DNA from: Desulfosporosinus sp. Tol-M
GTDB taxonomy: Bacteria > Bacillota > Desulfitobacteriia > Desulfitobacteriales > Desulfitobacteriaceae
Assembly: GCA_000770645.1 (NCBI GenBank)
Contig: JQID01000113.1
Location: 1 to 32,800, forward strand
Reading direction: 5' to 3'
Length of the DNA stretch: 32,800 bases
The translations under genes were made by a program, and so were the position numbers. Within the stretch, counting starts at the first letter, position 1. Each line of letters opens with the position of its first letter. A model generated the notes under the pieces. It worked only from the letters and a program-made list of their open reading frames with translations, did not search any database and was not told the DNA's origin. This document shows positions 1 through 8,488 of the stretch, in pieces.

Positions 1-411
1 GGCAGTGTGGCAGTAAGCGGTCCCGTAGAAATTAGTGGCACCGTAGGCCTTAGTGGTCATAGTATCGTTGATTCCGGACCAGTCCTAACTACTATCAATA
101 GCGGTGGAACCGGCGAGTCCGGAGCGGCAAGTGGAGGTTCATATGATGTATTGAGCTTCACATCGTGGACGCTCGCAGTAAAATACAGCGGTGCCAGCGG
201 AGACCAGGTGCACGTCATATTAGAGAAATCCGCGTTAAGCGGTGGTGAAGCAACGAATAGCGACTATGTCTATGATTCAAGCGGGACGTTTACAAGTGAA
301 AAATGGCAATTCCTTACAGCAGGAATAACCCCAAGATATGCGCGATTGTATTATGTAGATACCAGCACTTCCTCCGGAACATTACTGAGTTATTTCCAAG
401 CCCAAAACTAG
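1..411 (+). CDS. C-terminal part of a VSGTV-repeat surface protein (partial)
   Basis: The reading frame is open to the left edge, so this is the 3' end of a longer gene; the GTG at position 7 is probably not the start. The visible N-terminal part is low-complexity, rich in Ser, Gly and Val, with repeats of the type V-x-I-S-G-T-V-x-x-S-G. A more complex, Tyr-, Thr- and Ser-rich C-terminal domain of about 90 residues follows and ends in YFQAQN. The style resembles clostridial DUF6385-type proteins, which carry long VSGTV repeat runs; that match is from memory and not verified. No membrane segment or cell-wall anchor is visible. It is convergent with the Maf-HAD gene. Its repetitive nature and its place next to a glycan island suggest a surface or spore-surface structural protein, perhaps a glycan acceptor; this is inference. 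Confidence 0.6.
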   Translation, partial: GSVAVSGPVEISGTVGLSGHSIVDSGPVLTTINSGGTGESGAASGGSYDVLSFTSWTLAVKYSGASGDQVHVILEKSALSGGEATNSDYVYDSSGTFTSEKWQFLTAGITPRYARLYYVDTSTSSGTLLSYFQAQN

Positions 412-491
412 GCATTGTGTAGCGAAAAAGCTGGTTTCATACTTTCAACAAACATCGTTTTCGAGCCGCAAAGCTTGGAAACGGTGTATAT

Positions 492-2825
492 TTAATTATA
501 TTTGTCTTTGGTAAGCAGTTCGGCTATTTCATATATTGCTCCCTGTCCTCCGTCGGTTGCAAGCACGTAATCGACCTCTTGCTGGAGTTCGGGGGAAGAG
601 TCTCCCACTGCGAAGCTTAAACCCACCTGCTTTAACAATTTCAAATCGCTCAGATCATTGATAATGCAAGCAACCTCTTCATAATTGAGCGCATATTTCT
701 CCAGAACGGTTGTTGCAATTCCATTTTTCTCTCTTGAAGATATGGTATCGATTCCTGATTTTAAAGCAGCATGTTTTATCACCGGGTTGGCTTCCTGATT
801 AATAAGCAGGGCTTGAATGCCCTTTTTTCGCAAAAGGATAATGCCGGCACAGTCTTTATAATTGAATTTTTTCATTTCCTCCCCGGATGCTGAATAATAG
901 ATAGCTCCATCGGTGAGGATTCCATCACAATCCAGCATCAGGATCTTCGTCCGTGCAGCCTTTTTCCGAATTTTATACACCTTTTCGTATTCCAGGATGG
1001 TATTATTCAATTCCTGAAACAGGGGGATTATAGTATTGATATCCTGTTCACAAACAGTAAGGTAGGGGCGAAACTCTTTTTCCATCATTTGAGCTTTTCT
1101 GATGGGGTCTCTATCCCGGGAAATCTCAGGGATGGCAAGTAATAATAACTCAAGTTCGACCCGGCTCATCGGCGTGATAAAGGTGGCAAAGAACTGATTG
1201 GTTCTTAAGTTTTCCATGCTGAAATTAAATTTGTCATAGCTCTGCTCGATATTTATTAAATCGCCGCTCGAGGCCAGGGCTGCGATATTATCCAGATCCA
1301 GTTTGCATTTATCCAGTAACTGGGTAACATTGGCACAAGCATTTTTCATTATTTGGTTTTGGGTTATCAAATACTCCAGATTATAACTACAGTTTAAGGG
1401 TAGCTGCCAATCATCCTCAACTACCCGGTTAGGCAGATAATCTTTTATAACCTCTTCCAGGATTTGAAATCTGGTTCCCTCAATATGAGCGCCGTTTTTC
1501 GTAGTGTTGATTACGTTCGTATCTGGAAGACCGCTGAGGTAGTTTTCAATTTGCAGTCTCATGCGAAGGTAACTATTGCTGCTATACACCTCATTTCCAT
1601 AGACGTCCTTAACCAGGACGGCACTTTTCAGTTCTGTTTGATTGGCCTCGTGTAAGGGATAAGTTGAACCGGACATATAATTTTTGCCATCAAGATAAGC
1701 AAGGTTTTGCCCCACCAGGATGATAGGGTTAAAACCCAGCTTATGCAAAAGCTGCAGGGTTATCACGGCAATACTGGCAGCATCACTGATAAATGCCAGT
1801 CTTTCGCCGCTTTGGGGTTGTAAATAAAACGCTGCCAGGGTATCCTGGTTGATTAACATATGCATTTTGGGACCAGGGTATTTTTCCAGGGTTTCGTAGC
1901 CTACTGTACTGCCGAAAATCAGGGGAATGGATTTGAGGCCTTTTTCCAGGACTTCCTTGCAGACAATTTGATTTTCATCGCTGGGATCATAGGTACAGGC
2001 GGCATGGGGATAAATTCCGCACTTAACCAGAGCGTTGAGGGCGGTTCCAACCGTAAAAATATAGGCCAGGCCGTTATCCCTGATTTTTTTTAAGTTTTCA
2101 ATTTCTGCTTCCAGGGATGGGCCCGAAGCAACCAGAAGGGCGGGCGTATTTTTGAAGAAGTCTTTTTTCGCCAGCAGGATATTAGGACTGTTCAGAACCT
2201 GGATAAAGTTTTTAATACTATTGATAGTCCAGCGTTTTTGAAAAGTGGAATACGTAGCCAAGGAAGTGCAGCGCTCTCTCAAATGGTTTTCGAATGAAGA
2301 GAAAAAGGCCTGGCGTTTTTGCGGGAAGATGCTCCGGTAAGCGGGGAGATCGATGATCAAGATGGAGCTGCGTATCCTTTTTACCATGTTCGAGAAGAAC
2401 CTGTCCGGATCATCCGGCTTGTTCTCAAGATCAAAGTATTTAACTAAATGGAGCGGGAACCGTTTGAGATCTGTGTGACAGAGGAAATGATGAAAAACCT
2501 CAGGAATCGGTTCATAGATGGAAAAGGGTTTATCGGGGTAATGTTCCACAAAGGCTTTGATGTGGTAGCCCAGTCCAATCCCGTAAAAAAGAATATCTGA
2601 ATGATTATTAATATTTTCAAACTGTTCAATAAAAGCTGTTCCTTCCTGGAGAGGATTCTTTTTATCATGGATATAGGTTTTTTCTATCTGTAAGGTTGTA
2701 TGACCTTCTTTGTTGGTAACCAGCCCGACCAGGTTCTTATCCAGCGTGACTTCTAACTCTGAAAATTTTTGCCATAGTTTGGGAAAGGACTCCTTTAGTA
2801 GTTCCATATTAGCGCGTAATGTCAT
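492..2825 (-). CDS. Maf-type (DUF115) glycosyltransferase fused to a KdsC-like HAD phosphatase
   Basis: 777 residues in two parts. Residues about 1-600 resemble the motility accessory factor (Maf/DUF115, MptE-like) family, with the hallmark ASGPSLE at about 233-239 and a following V-G-T-A-L-N segment. Family members transfer nonulosonic acids to flagellin Ser/Thr. Residues about 622-777 form a KdsC-like HAD phosphatase: LDCDGILTDG carries the Asp nucleophile (D632) and the acid/base Asp (D634), REKNG supplies the Lys, and the end has GGQGAIYE. Motif IV reads INDLSD where KdsC enzymes usually have GDDxxD, so one acidic position is Asn (about 723). The ATG has an AAAGGAGGG site 6-7 nt upstream, inside the preceding CMP-sugar synthetase gene, which it overlaps by 17 nt. 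It is last in a three-gene operon. Transfer of the CMP-sugar made by its neighbours to a protein is the likely job; the acceptor is unknown. Loss of phosphatase activity is possible. Confidence 0.8.
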   Translation of the reverse strand: MTLRANMELLKESFPKLWQKFSELEVTLDKNLVGLVTNKEGHTTLQIEKTYIHDKKNPLQEGTAFIEQFENINNHSDILFYGIGLGYHIKAFVEHYPDKPFSIYEPIPEVFHHFLCHTDLKRFPLHLVKYFDLENKPDDPDRFFSNMVKRIRSSILIIDLPAYRSIFPQKRQAFFSSFENHLRERCTSLATYSTFQKRWTINSIKNFIQVLNSPNILLAKKDFFKNTPALLVASGPSLEAEIENLKKIRDNGLAYIFTVGTALNALVKCGIYPHAACTYDPSDENQIVCKEVLEKGLKSIPLIFGSTVGYETLEKYPGPKMHMLINQDTLAAFYLQPQSGERLAFISDAASIAVITLQLLHKLGFNPIILVGQNLAYLDGKNYMSGSTYPLHEANQTELKSAVLVKDVYGNEVYSSNSYLRMRLQIENYLSGLPDTNVINTTKNGAHIEGTRFQILEEVIKDYLPNRVVEDDWQLPLNCSYNLEYLITQNQIMKNACANVTQLLDKCKLDLDNIAALASSGDLINIEQSYDKFNFSMENLRTNQFFATFITPMSRVELELLLLAIPEISRDRDPIRKAQMMEKEFRPYLTVCEQDINTIIPLFQELNNTILEYEKVYKIRKKAARTKILMLDCDGILTDGAIYYSASGEEMKKFNYKDCAGIILLRKKGIQALLINQEANPVIKHAALKSGIDTISSREKNGIATTVLEKYALNYEEVACIINDLSDLKLLKQVGLSFAVGDSSPELQQEVDYVLATDGGQGAIYEIAELLTKDKYN

Positions 2826-3513
2826 AATACCCTCCTTTGAGCAGTGAACAGTAGTGAAAGTCAGCTTCGCTATCTATGTCCCACGACCGGTCGGGAGGCA
2901 TGATGTAGGCTAAGGTTTCTGTGGTGATATAATTTTTTTTCAGGAGCAAAAAGTTCGTTTCAGCTACGTAAACAGCTCCGTTTTCAATATATATTGGAGG
3001 AAGGTCCTGCCTGCGTTTGATCGACTGACCCGTTTGCAGCAGTGGGTGTAAGCGGTGACGTTCGTCTAAGGTATGCATCCAATAGGGGTGTTTATCTGTC
3101 AGAGATATGGAAACACAAACCGGCGCACCTTCCTGTACACAGTAATGGATACAGCCATCAATGTCTTCTTTGGTGCGTAACGGAGAAGTAGGTTGCAGCA
3201 GTACTACATAGTCGTAATGTACACCAATACAATTTAGCGCGTGGATTACCGGTTCTATACCTGGGGTATCATCTCGGGCCAGCTCAACCGGTCGAACGAA
3301 AGGGGTTTCACATCCCAACGCTGCTGCAGTTTCGATGATCTCTGCATCTTCGGAGGAGAGTATTAGACGATCCAGGTATTGAGACTTATTAGCCTCTTCT
3401 ATTGTCCAGGCGATTAACGGTTTACCGGCCAGAAGTTTAAGATTTTTGCGAGGAATAGCCTTAGAACCGCCACGCGCGGGGATTATTCCTAAAATCTTCT
3501 TACCATTTATCAT
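2809..3513 (-). CDS. legF: CMP-nonulosonic (sialic/legionaminic-type) acid synthetase
   Basis: 234 residues, the normal size for acylneuraminate cytidylyltransferases. Near the N-terminus is the CTP-binding motif IIPARGGSKAIPRKNL, and further on LLQPTSPLRT, both diagnostic of the NeuA/LegF/PseF family. It would activate a nonulosonic acid with CTP, releasing pyrophosphate, in the cytoplasm. The ATG overlaps the stop of the upstream PtmE-like gene as ATGA (4 nt), and its 3' end overlaps the Maf-HAD gene by 17 nt, so the three are translationally coupled. Assignment to legionaminic rather than neuraminic acid comes from context (PtmE-, LegB- and LegC-like genes nearby), not from sequence alone. 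Symbol given as the best pathway guess. Confidence 0.85.
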   Translation of the reverse strand: MINGKKILGIIPARGGSKAIPRKNLKLLAGKPLIAWTIEEANKSQYLDRLILSSEDAEIIETAAALGCETPFVRPVELARDDTPGIEPVIHALNCIGVHYDYVVLLQPTSPLRTKEDIDGCIHYCVQEGAPVCVSISLTDKHPYWMHTLDERHRLHPLLQTGQSIKRRQDLPPIYIENGAVYVAETNFLLLKKNYITTETLAYIMPPDRSWDIDSEADFHYCSLLKGGYYDITR

Positions 3514-4553
3514 TTGAACACCTTCGAAAAATCATTATTGGCTCTTTGGTAGTCATCAAACCGTCCAATATCTATCCAATATTCACGAATGGGGAAAACG
3601 GCTATATCTTTTCCCTGATCCAATAGCATCCTGAGGAGAACGGGGACATCCAGGTATGAGTTGACCGGGACATTATCGAGAACAGAGGGATTAAACACGT
3701 ATAGTCCTCCATTAATAAGAAATTGCTGCAGTGGTTTTTCTTCAATTTCCAAGAGCTGATTTTTCTGGGTAATGATCACTCCATAGGGAATCTGGAGGTT
3801 ATATTCCTTAACGCAGATCGTAGCGACGGTCAGATTTTTTTGGTGGAAATCGAGTAATTTACCATAGTTAATCTTGGAAAGAATGTCTCCATTCATCAGA
3901 AGCAGCGGTTTTTCGGGTTTAGCTGGGAGCAGTCCCAGGGCACCGGCTGTTCCCAGAGGCTTGCTTTCATGCAGATATTCAATCTTCACTGCCCAACGGG
4001 AACCATTTCCGAAATGGTTGATAATCGTCTCAGCTTTATAATTCACTGAGATATAGAAATACTTGAATCCCTGTTCGATATAACTTTCCAGGATAGTCTC
4101 CAGAAGAGGTTTGTCGCCCACTTTTAACAAAGGTTTGGGGCAGTTTTCTGTTAGGGGCTCCAAGCGCCGTCCCAGCCCGCCGGCCATGAGCATTACCCAG
4201 TTGTCACGCGGAGGGGGGGTCAAGAGTTCATCGGCAATTTCCAGGCCAACCACACGGTGTTCTTCATCGAGAACGGGAATTTGGCGAAGTTTTTTACTTA
4301 TCATCAGCAGGTTGGCATTTTCCCGGGATTGGTTACGGTAAACAAAGCAGGGGGCAGGGTTCATTACTTTGATTACTGTTTCATCCAGACTAAGGTGTTT
4401 AAGGATAGCCCGCCGAATATCACCATCTGTCACTGTCCCCAGTAACCGTCCATTTTCATTGACTACCAGAGCAATCTGCAATCCTGCCCGATCAATTATT
4501 TCAATAGCTTTTACAATGGGGGTGTCGGTAGTGATTAGAACATTTTTCCACAT
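3510..4553 (-). CDS. ptmE: CBS-domain sugar-1-phosphate nucleotidyltransferase, PtmE-like
   Basis: 347 residues. Residues about 1-115 look like a tandem CBS pair (GTVTDGDIRRAI and later IPVLDEEHRVVGL). Residues about 118-347 are a nucleotidyltransferase with MAGGLGRRLEPLTENCPKPL (signature and catalytic Lys), PLGTAGAL and NGDILS. This architecture matches Campylobacter PtmE, the glucosamine-1-phosphate guanylyltransferase that opens the GDP-linked legionaminic acid route; by homology it makes GDP-GlcN. The CBS pair may sense a nucleotide. It is the first gene of the minus-strand operon ptmE-legF-maf/HAD, starting at an ATG with AGGGAGGA-type sequence just upstream. The 198-bp region shared with the divergent radical SAM gene should hold both promoters; I could not assign their boxes. 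Substrate specificity is inferred. Confidence 0.8.
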   Translation of the reverse strand: MWKNVLITTDTPIVKAIEIIDRAGLQIALVVNENGRLLGTVTDGDIRRAILKHLSLDETVIKVMNPAPCFVYRNQSRENANLLMISKKLRQIPVLDEEHRVVGLEIADELLTPPPRDNWVMLMAGGLGRRLEPLTENCPKPLLKVGDKPLLETILESYIEQGFKYFYISVNYKAETIINHFGNGSRWAVKIEYLHESKPLGTAGALGLLPAKPEKPLLLMNGDILSKINYGKLLDFHQKNLTVATICVKEYNLQIPYGVIITQKNQLLEIEEKPLQQFLINGGLYVFNPSVLDNVPVNSYLDVPVLLRMLLDQGKDIAVFPIREYWIDIGRFDDYQRANNDFSKVFK

Positions 4554-4751
4554 TTAAGCGTCCTCCCTATGGTGCTAAGGTACTTCATAATATGAAATCT
4601 GTTTAGGAAGAGTGCCGTTGCATAAAGCACAGACACATTAACCCATCATCCTTTACTTGCATAATTTAATATTAAGAGGTAACTATGCGACAAAAATAAG
4701 TGAGGTATCCTGTTTTGAACCTTGAGCGAAGCGAAAGGAATGGATTTAGAA

Positions 4752-6140
4752 ATGAGAATTCTTTTAGTGGCTTATGATAACGACTCTTATATTTCATGGT
4801 TTCCGCAGGGGTTAGCTTATATCGCATCAGTATGTCTGAAGGCTGGGCATGAGGTTAAGATTTACAATCAAGACGTTTATCACTGGCCAGAGTCTCATTT
4901 AACTGATTTATTAAATAAAGAGCGCTATGACTTTATTGGGGTCAGCATGTGCGGCGGATATTATCAATACCGGAAAGTATTAAAACTATCCGAGGCTATT
5001 AATAAAGCCAAACATAGACCTTTTTATGTATTGGGAGGGCATTTGGCTGCACCGGAACCGGCCTATTTCTTAAATAAAACCTCTGCGGATGCTATTGTCA
5101 TTGGTGAGGGCGAGATTACAGTGCTAAACCTACTGGAAGCTTTAGAACAAAAAAAACCGTTACACTCGGTAAACGGCATAGCTTTCCTGGAAAACGGGGT
5201 ATGTGTTCAACCCCCCCGGCAAGATTTAATCGAAGATATAGACGGGATACCTTTTCCGGCCTGGGAGTTGTTCCCGATTGACCATTATGCCTTGCTCAGG
5301 GCGCCTTATATCAAAAATGGTGAACGCTGGTTTCCGGTCTTATCGGGAAGAGGGTGTACCTTTAAGTGCAACTTTTGTTACCGTATGGATGAGGGCTTTC
5401 GGGGACGAAGCCCGGAAAGCATCGTTGAAGAAATTAAAATTCTGCAAAAAGACTATATGATTTCATTCATAACCTTCTCTGATGAGCTCTTAATGAATTC
5501 CGCGCAGAGGACGGTTGAATTATGTGAAACTTTTCTAAAAAATAAACTAAATATCAAGTGGGATTGTAACGGGAGACTTAATTACGCCAAACCCGACGTT
5601 CTAAAGTTAATGAAAGAGGCAGGCTGTGTTTTTATTAACTACGGAATTGAATCTTTGGATGAACAGGTCTTGCGCAACATGAATAAAGCTCTAACCGTCA
5701 AGCAGATTGTCAAGGGCATTGAAAACACCTCGGCGGCGGGGTTAAGCCCGGGCTTTAACATTATTTTTGGCAATATAGGCGAAAGCGCTGAATCGCTGCG
5801 GCTGGGGGTTGAATTCTTATTAAAATACGACGATCATGCCCAGATGAGAACCATCAGACCGGTAACGCCATATCCCGGTTCTTCTTTATACTATTACGCT
5901 ATACAAAAAGGCCTTTTAAAAGACTGTGAAGATTTTTATGAGCAGAAGCATGTAAATTCCGACTTACTTTCCGTTAATTTTACCGATCTGAGTGATGCGG
6001 AGTTTCATCGAGTTTTGTACGAAGCTAACCAAAAACTTCTGTTAAATTATTACGCAGCGCAAATTACGAAAACAAACGAGGCGCTGCATAAATTATATCT
6101 CGAAAAGGACAGCTCATTTAGAGGATTTCGCCAATCTTAG
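4752..6140 (+). CDS. Cobalamin-binding-type radical SAM protein
   Basis: About 462 residues. The N-terminal ~130 residues have the Rossmann-like fold typical of B12-binding radical SAM enzymes (MRILLVAYDN start, later VLGGHLAAPEP and VIGEGE). The canonical DxHxxG cobalamin motif is not evident. The radical SAM core follows with GRGCTFKCNFCY, giving the CxxxCxxC [4Fe-4S] ligands at about residues 202, 206 and 209, then NYGIESLDEQVL, as in BchE/MiaB-type enzymes. ATG 4752 is preferred because it gives the usual start and a workable AAAGGA (4734-4739); ATG 4740 sits directly against that site and TTG 4722 is weaker. The reaction is unknown. Its place at the head of a nonulosonate gene set suggests sugar or lipid modification, such as methylation or rearrangement; this is inference. 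Confidence 0.8.
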   Translation: MRILLVAYDNDSYISWFPQGLAYIASVCLKAGHEVKIYNQDVYHWPESHLTDLLNKERYDFIGVSMCGGYYQYRKVLKLSEAINKAKHRPFYVLGGHLAAPEPAYFLNKTSADAIVIGEGEITVLNLLEALEQKKPLHSVNGIAFLENGVCVQPPRQDLIEDIDGIPFPAWELFPIDHYALLRAPYIKNGERWFPVLSGRGCTFKCNFCYRMDEGFRGRSPESIVEEIKILQKDYMISFITFSDELLMNSAQRTVELCETFLKNKLNIKWDCNGRLNYAKPDVLKLMKEAGCVFINYGIESLDEQVLRNMNKALTVKQIVKGIENTSAAGLSPGFNIIFGNIGESAESLRLGVEFLLKYDDHAQMRTIRPVTPYPGSSLYYYAIQKGLLKDCEDFYEQKHVNSDLLSVNFTDLSDAEFHRVLYEANQKLLLNYYAAQITKTNEALHKLYLEKDSSFRGFRQS

Positions 6141-6339
6141 TCAATTGCTAATCCAGCAGGAATTGCCAGACCCCCATGCCGCTGTTCGGCAAGCGTTAGA
6201 ACATCGAGATGATTGAAAGGGATCTGTGTGATGAACGTCAGTGCGGCCAGTGGAACCGTTAGTGCTGTGTTGAGAGTACGCGAGGAATGGTGAAAGACTT
6301 GAAGAGATGCGCAAGACGCTGGGGGGTAAGGGGAAATGA
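6121..6339 (+). pseudogene. Possible remnant of a lost gene between radical SAM and aminotransferase genes
   Basis: This gap contains short protein-like stretches in alternating frames. One runs up to a TGA at 6214-6216 and reads LPDPHAAVRQALEHRDD near its end. A second (6213-6293) contains NVSAASGTVSAVLR. A third (6274-6339) reads YARNGERLEEMRKTLGGKGK. The last ends at a TGA that overlaps the next gene's ATG as ATGA, the same 4-nt coupling seen between intact genes here. The pattern suggests the degraded 3' end of an upstream operon gene with two or more frameshifts, or sequencing indels. The first frame enters the 3' end of the radical SAM gene, so that gene's own C-terminus could also be affected. 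The protein family is not recognised. Confidence 0.3.
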
Positions 6340-7436
6340 CAAAGAAAAGATTTGAAATCGGAGGCGAATATCCCCTTGATGCTGTGCACCTTTCTTCGAA
6401 AGAAGATAATTTATACAATAGGCTGAAAGGATTTGAAGCAGTATATTTCAACACCGGCAGAAGTGCGATCAGAGGTGTATTGCGGCAGCTGAAGGGTAAA
6501 AGGGCATTACTGCCGGCCTACATCTGCCAGTCGGTAATCCAAGCCTTTGAGCAGGAGCATTATGTTCTTGATTTTTACAATATTAACACCGATCATTCCC
6601 TGGATGTTGATGATGTAAAACGAAAGTGTACCCCAAATAGCGATGTTTTTTTTGTTATACATTATTATGGCACTCTGCAAAATGAGAATGACTTAACTGC
6701 CATCCGAAATCTTTGTCACATGCTGTCCATTACTATTGTTGAGGACACGACCCACAGTATTCTGACTAAAGTGCAAACTATTGGTGATTATTGCGTTGCC
6801 AGCCTGCGCAAATGGTTTGCTTTGCCGGATGGCGGTGTCGCCTATTCTTTGTCACAAAAAATAGATGCCGTACCTTCCAGTAGAGAAATGTCATTTACCA
6901 ATACCCGTCTTGCCGGCATGTTCCTCAAAGGGTTATACCTTAACAGATTGACGGATTGTAACGGGACATATCGCAAGCTGTTTGCCGCAGCAGAAAAGAC
7001 GATTGACGGAGAAAGCGAAATATTCGCCATATCAGATTTTTCTAAGGAAATCGTTAAAGCTTTTGATATTGGAAAAGCAACCCAAAAGCGCAAGGAAAAT
7101 GCGGCTTATTTACAAAAGTTTTTAAATAATCCCCTTGTAAAGTCTGTTTTTCAAGAACTTAATGTGGGCGTATGCCCGTTTTTTTATCCGCTTTATGTAG
7201 GAGATAGGGAAAAACTACGCTGTTATTTAAATCAAAACAATATATATTGTCCTGTGCATTGGCTATTAGAAGATCAAAGACTGATTGCATATGATACGGT
7301 GAGGTACATTTCAGAGCATATTATCTCGCTCCCTATTGACCAAAGATACGGCGTATCCGATATGGCATACCTGTGCAGGGTCATCAACAGATATCCTGGA
7401 GGCAATTGTGAGAACCTTCGAAATAATCGCTTTTAG
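6336..7436 (+). CDS. PLP-dependent aminotransferase-like protein (fold type I, DegT-like)
   Basis: 366 residues. It shows the fold-type I landmarks: NTGRSAI at about 39-45 (cofactor phosphate loop), LLPAYICQSV, VEDTTHS at about 135-141 (Asp for the pyridine nitrogen), and SLRKWFALPDGG with the likely Schiff-base Lys159. It is shorter and more divergent than the LegC aminotransferase at 10749-11915, so it probably acts on a different sugar or an acyl donor. A GGGGTAAGGGG ribosome site precedes the ATG. Its 3' end overlaps the next gene, whose GTG start lies 29 nt inside it, so the two are coupled. The amino group it installs could be the target of the neighbouring FemAB/GNAT-like enzyme; this is inference. 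Substrate unknown. Confidence 0.7.
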   Translation: MTKKRFEIGGEYPLDAVHLSSKEDNLYNRLKGFEAVYFNTGRSAIRGVLRQLKGKRALLPAYICQSVIQAFEQEHYVLDFYNINTDHSLDVDDVKRKCTPNSDVFFVIHYYGTLQNENDLTAIRNLCHMLSITIVEDTTHSILTKVQTIGDYCVASLRKWFALPDGGVAYSLSQKIDAVPSSREMSFTNTRLAGMFLKGLYLNRLTDCNGTYRKLFAAAEKTIDGESEIFAISDFSKEIVKAFDIGKATQKRKENAAYLQKFLNNPLVKSVFQELNVGVCPFFYPLYVGDREKLRCYLNQNNIYCPVHWLLEDQRLIAYDTVRYISEHIISLPIDQRYGVSDMAYLCRVINRYPGGNCENLRNNRF

Positions 7437-8469
7437 CGAAAAAGATCAATGGAATGATATCGTAAAGTCGTTTGCCACACATGACGTATATTATTTAAAT
7501 GAATATGTCTCCGCTTTCCGTTACACAAATGACGGGAAGCCGTTGCTGCTATATTACCATGGCGACGCAATGCATTTGTGTTATGTTGTACAGCAAAGTG
7601 ATCTTGCGGAATCAGTTAAGTTTAGTGGTCTTCTACAACAAGGCAAGTATTATGACTGGTCAACACCGTATGGCTACGGTGGGCCATTAACGGATTGTTA
7701 TGATGAGAAAGAAATGAGCGATTTTTTCAAATTGCTAAACGGTTACTGTAGAGCAAACAATATTGTTACCCAGTTCATTCGTTTCCACCCACTTTTACAA
7801 AATCAAAGAACCTTTGAGATCTTTTGCGATTTACGAAGATTCAAAAATACCGTTTTCATTGATACATGTGATATAGCTACTATTTATACAAATATGGACT
7901 CAAAAAGCAGGAATCTGGTTAGAAAGGCCCAAAAGAACAAGATTGAGATTATAACTGACAGGAGTAAAGAAGCCAAAGCAGCGTTTTTAGATAGTTATAA
8001 AAGCACCATGCAGCGGCACAATGCAGCTGAATATTATTACTTTAATCAGCTGTTTTTTGATGATCTGAGCTTAAATCTTGCAGAATATTATACGCTTTTT
8101 AGTGCAAAGCTTAACGGGAAAATAATAAGTTCCGCCATTGTAATGCATTGTAACGGTAATCTGCATTACCATCTGGCGGCATCTTTGCGTGAGTACATGC
8201 ATCTTGCACCGAACAACCTGTTATTATTTAGCGCAGCTTGCTGGGCGGCGGAAAATGGCTATACCAGATTTCATCTTGGCGGCGGAGTGGGCATAGAGGA
8301 CAGCTTATTTTCATTTAAAAAATCGTTTAATAAAAATGGTTTACTAGATTTTTATATCGGAAGAAGTGTGTTTTGCAAGGAAATATATCAAGAATTATTG
8401 GACATTCGTACAGCCGCGAATTCGGATTTTAATCCTCATAATAACCATTTAATTCAATACCGGGCATAA
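7408..8469 (+). CDS. FemAB/GNAT-like acyl- or aminoacyltransferase
   Basis: 353 residues from the GTG at 7408. This start is chosen because GGAGG (7398-7402) sits 5 nt upstream; an ATG at 7336 would give a longer overlap and no comparable site. The sequence fits the Acetyltransf_6/FemAB-like GNAT group: SRNLVRKAQKN in the middle (typical RR/RK-A-x-K motif), HYHLAAS, then LHLGGG-type sequence FHLGGGVGIEDSLFSFKKSF near the end. Family members transfer amino acids or acyl groups to amino sugars or lipid-linked precursors. It lies between an aminotransferase and NeuB/LegI, and no conventional LegH acetyltransferase is seen here. It is therefore a candidate for N-acylating an amino-sugar intermediate or the finished nonulosonate. 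The donor (acyl-CoA or aminoacyl-tRNA) is not determinable from sequence. Confidence 0.65.
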   Translation: MRTFEIIAFSEKDQWNDIVKSFATHDVYYLNEYVSAFRYTNDGKPLLLYYHGDAMHLCYVVQQSDLAESVKFSGLLQQGKYYDWSTPYGYGGPLTDCYDEKEMSDFFKLLNGYCRANNIVTQFIRFHPLLQNQRTFEIFCDLRRFKNTVFIDTCDIATIYTNMDSKSRNLVRKAQKNKIEIITDRSKEAKAAFLDSYKSTMQRHNAAEYYYFNQLFFDDLSLNLAEYYTLFSAKLNGKIISSAIVMHCNGNLHYHLAASLREYMHLAPNNLLLFSAACWAAENGYTRFHLGGGVGIEDSLFSFKKSFNKNGLLDFYIGRSVFCKEIYQELLDIRTAANSDFNPHNNHLIQYRA

Positions 8470-8488
8470 CTGAAGGAGCTCGAAAAGA

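Noticed and set aside
6141..6454. A 105-residue minus-strand frame over the gap and the start of the aminotransferase gene
   Set aside because: It is antisense to the aminotransferase start. The plus-strand frames in the gap look more protein-like and end with an ATGA junction.
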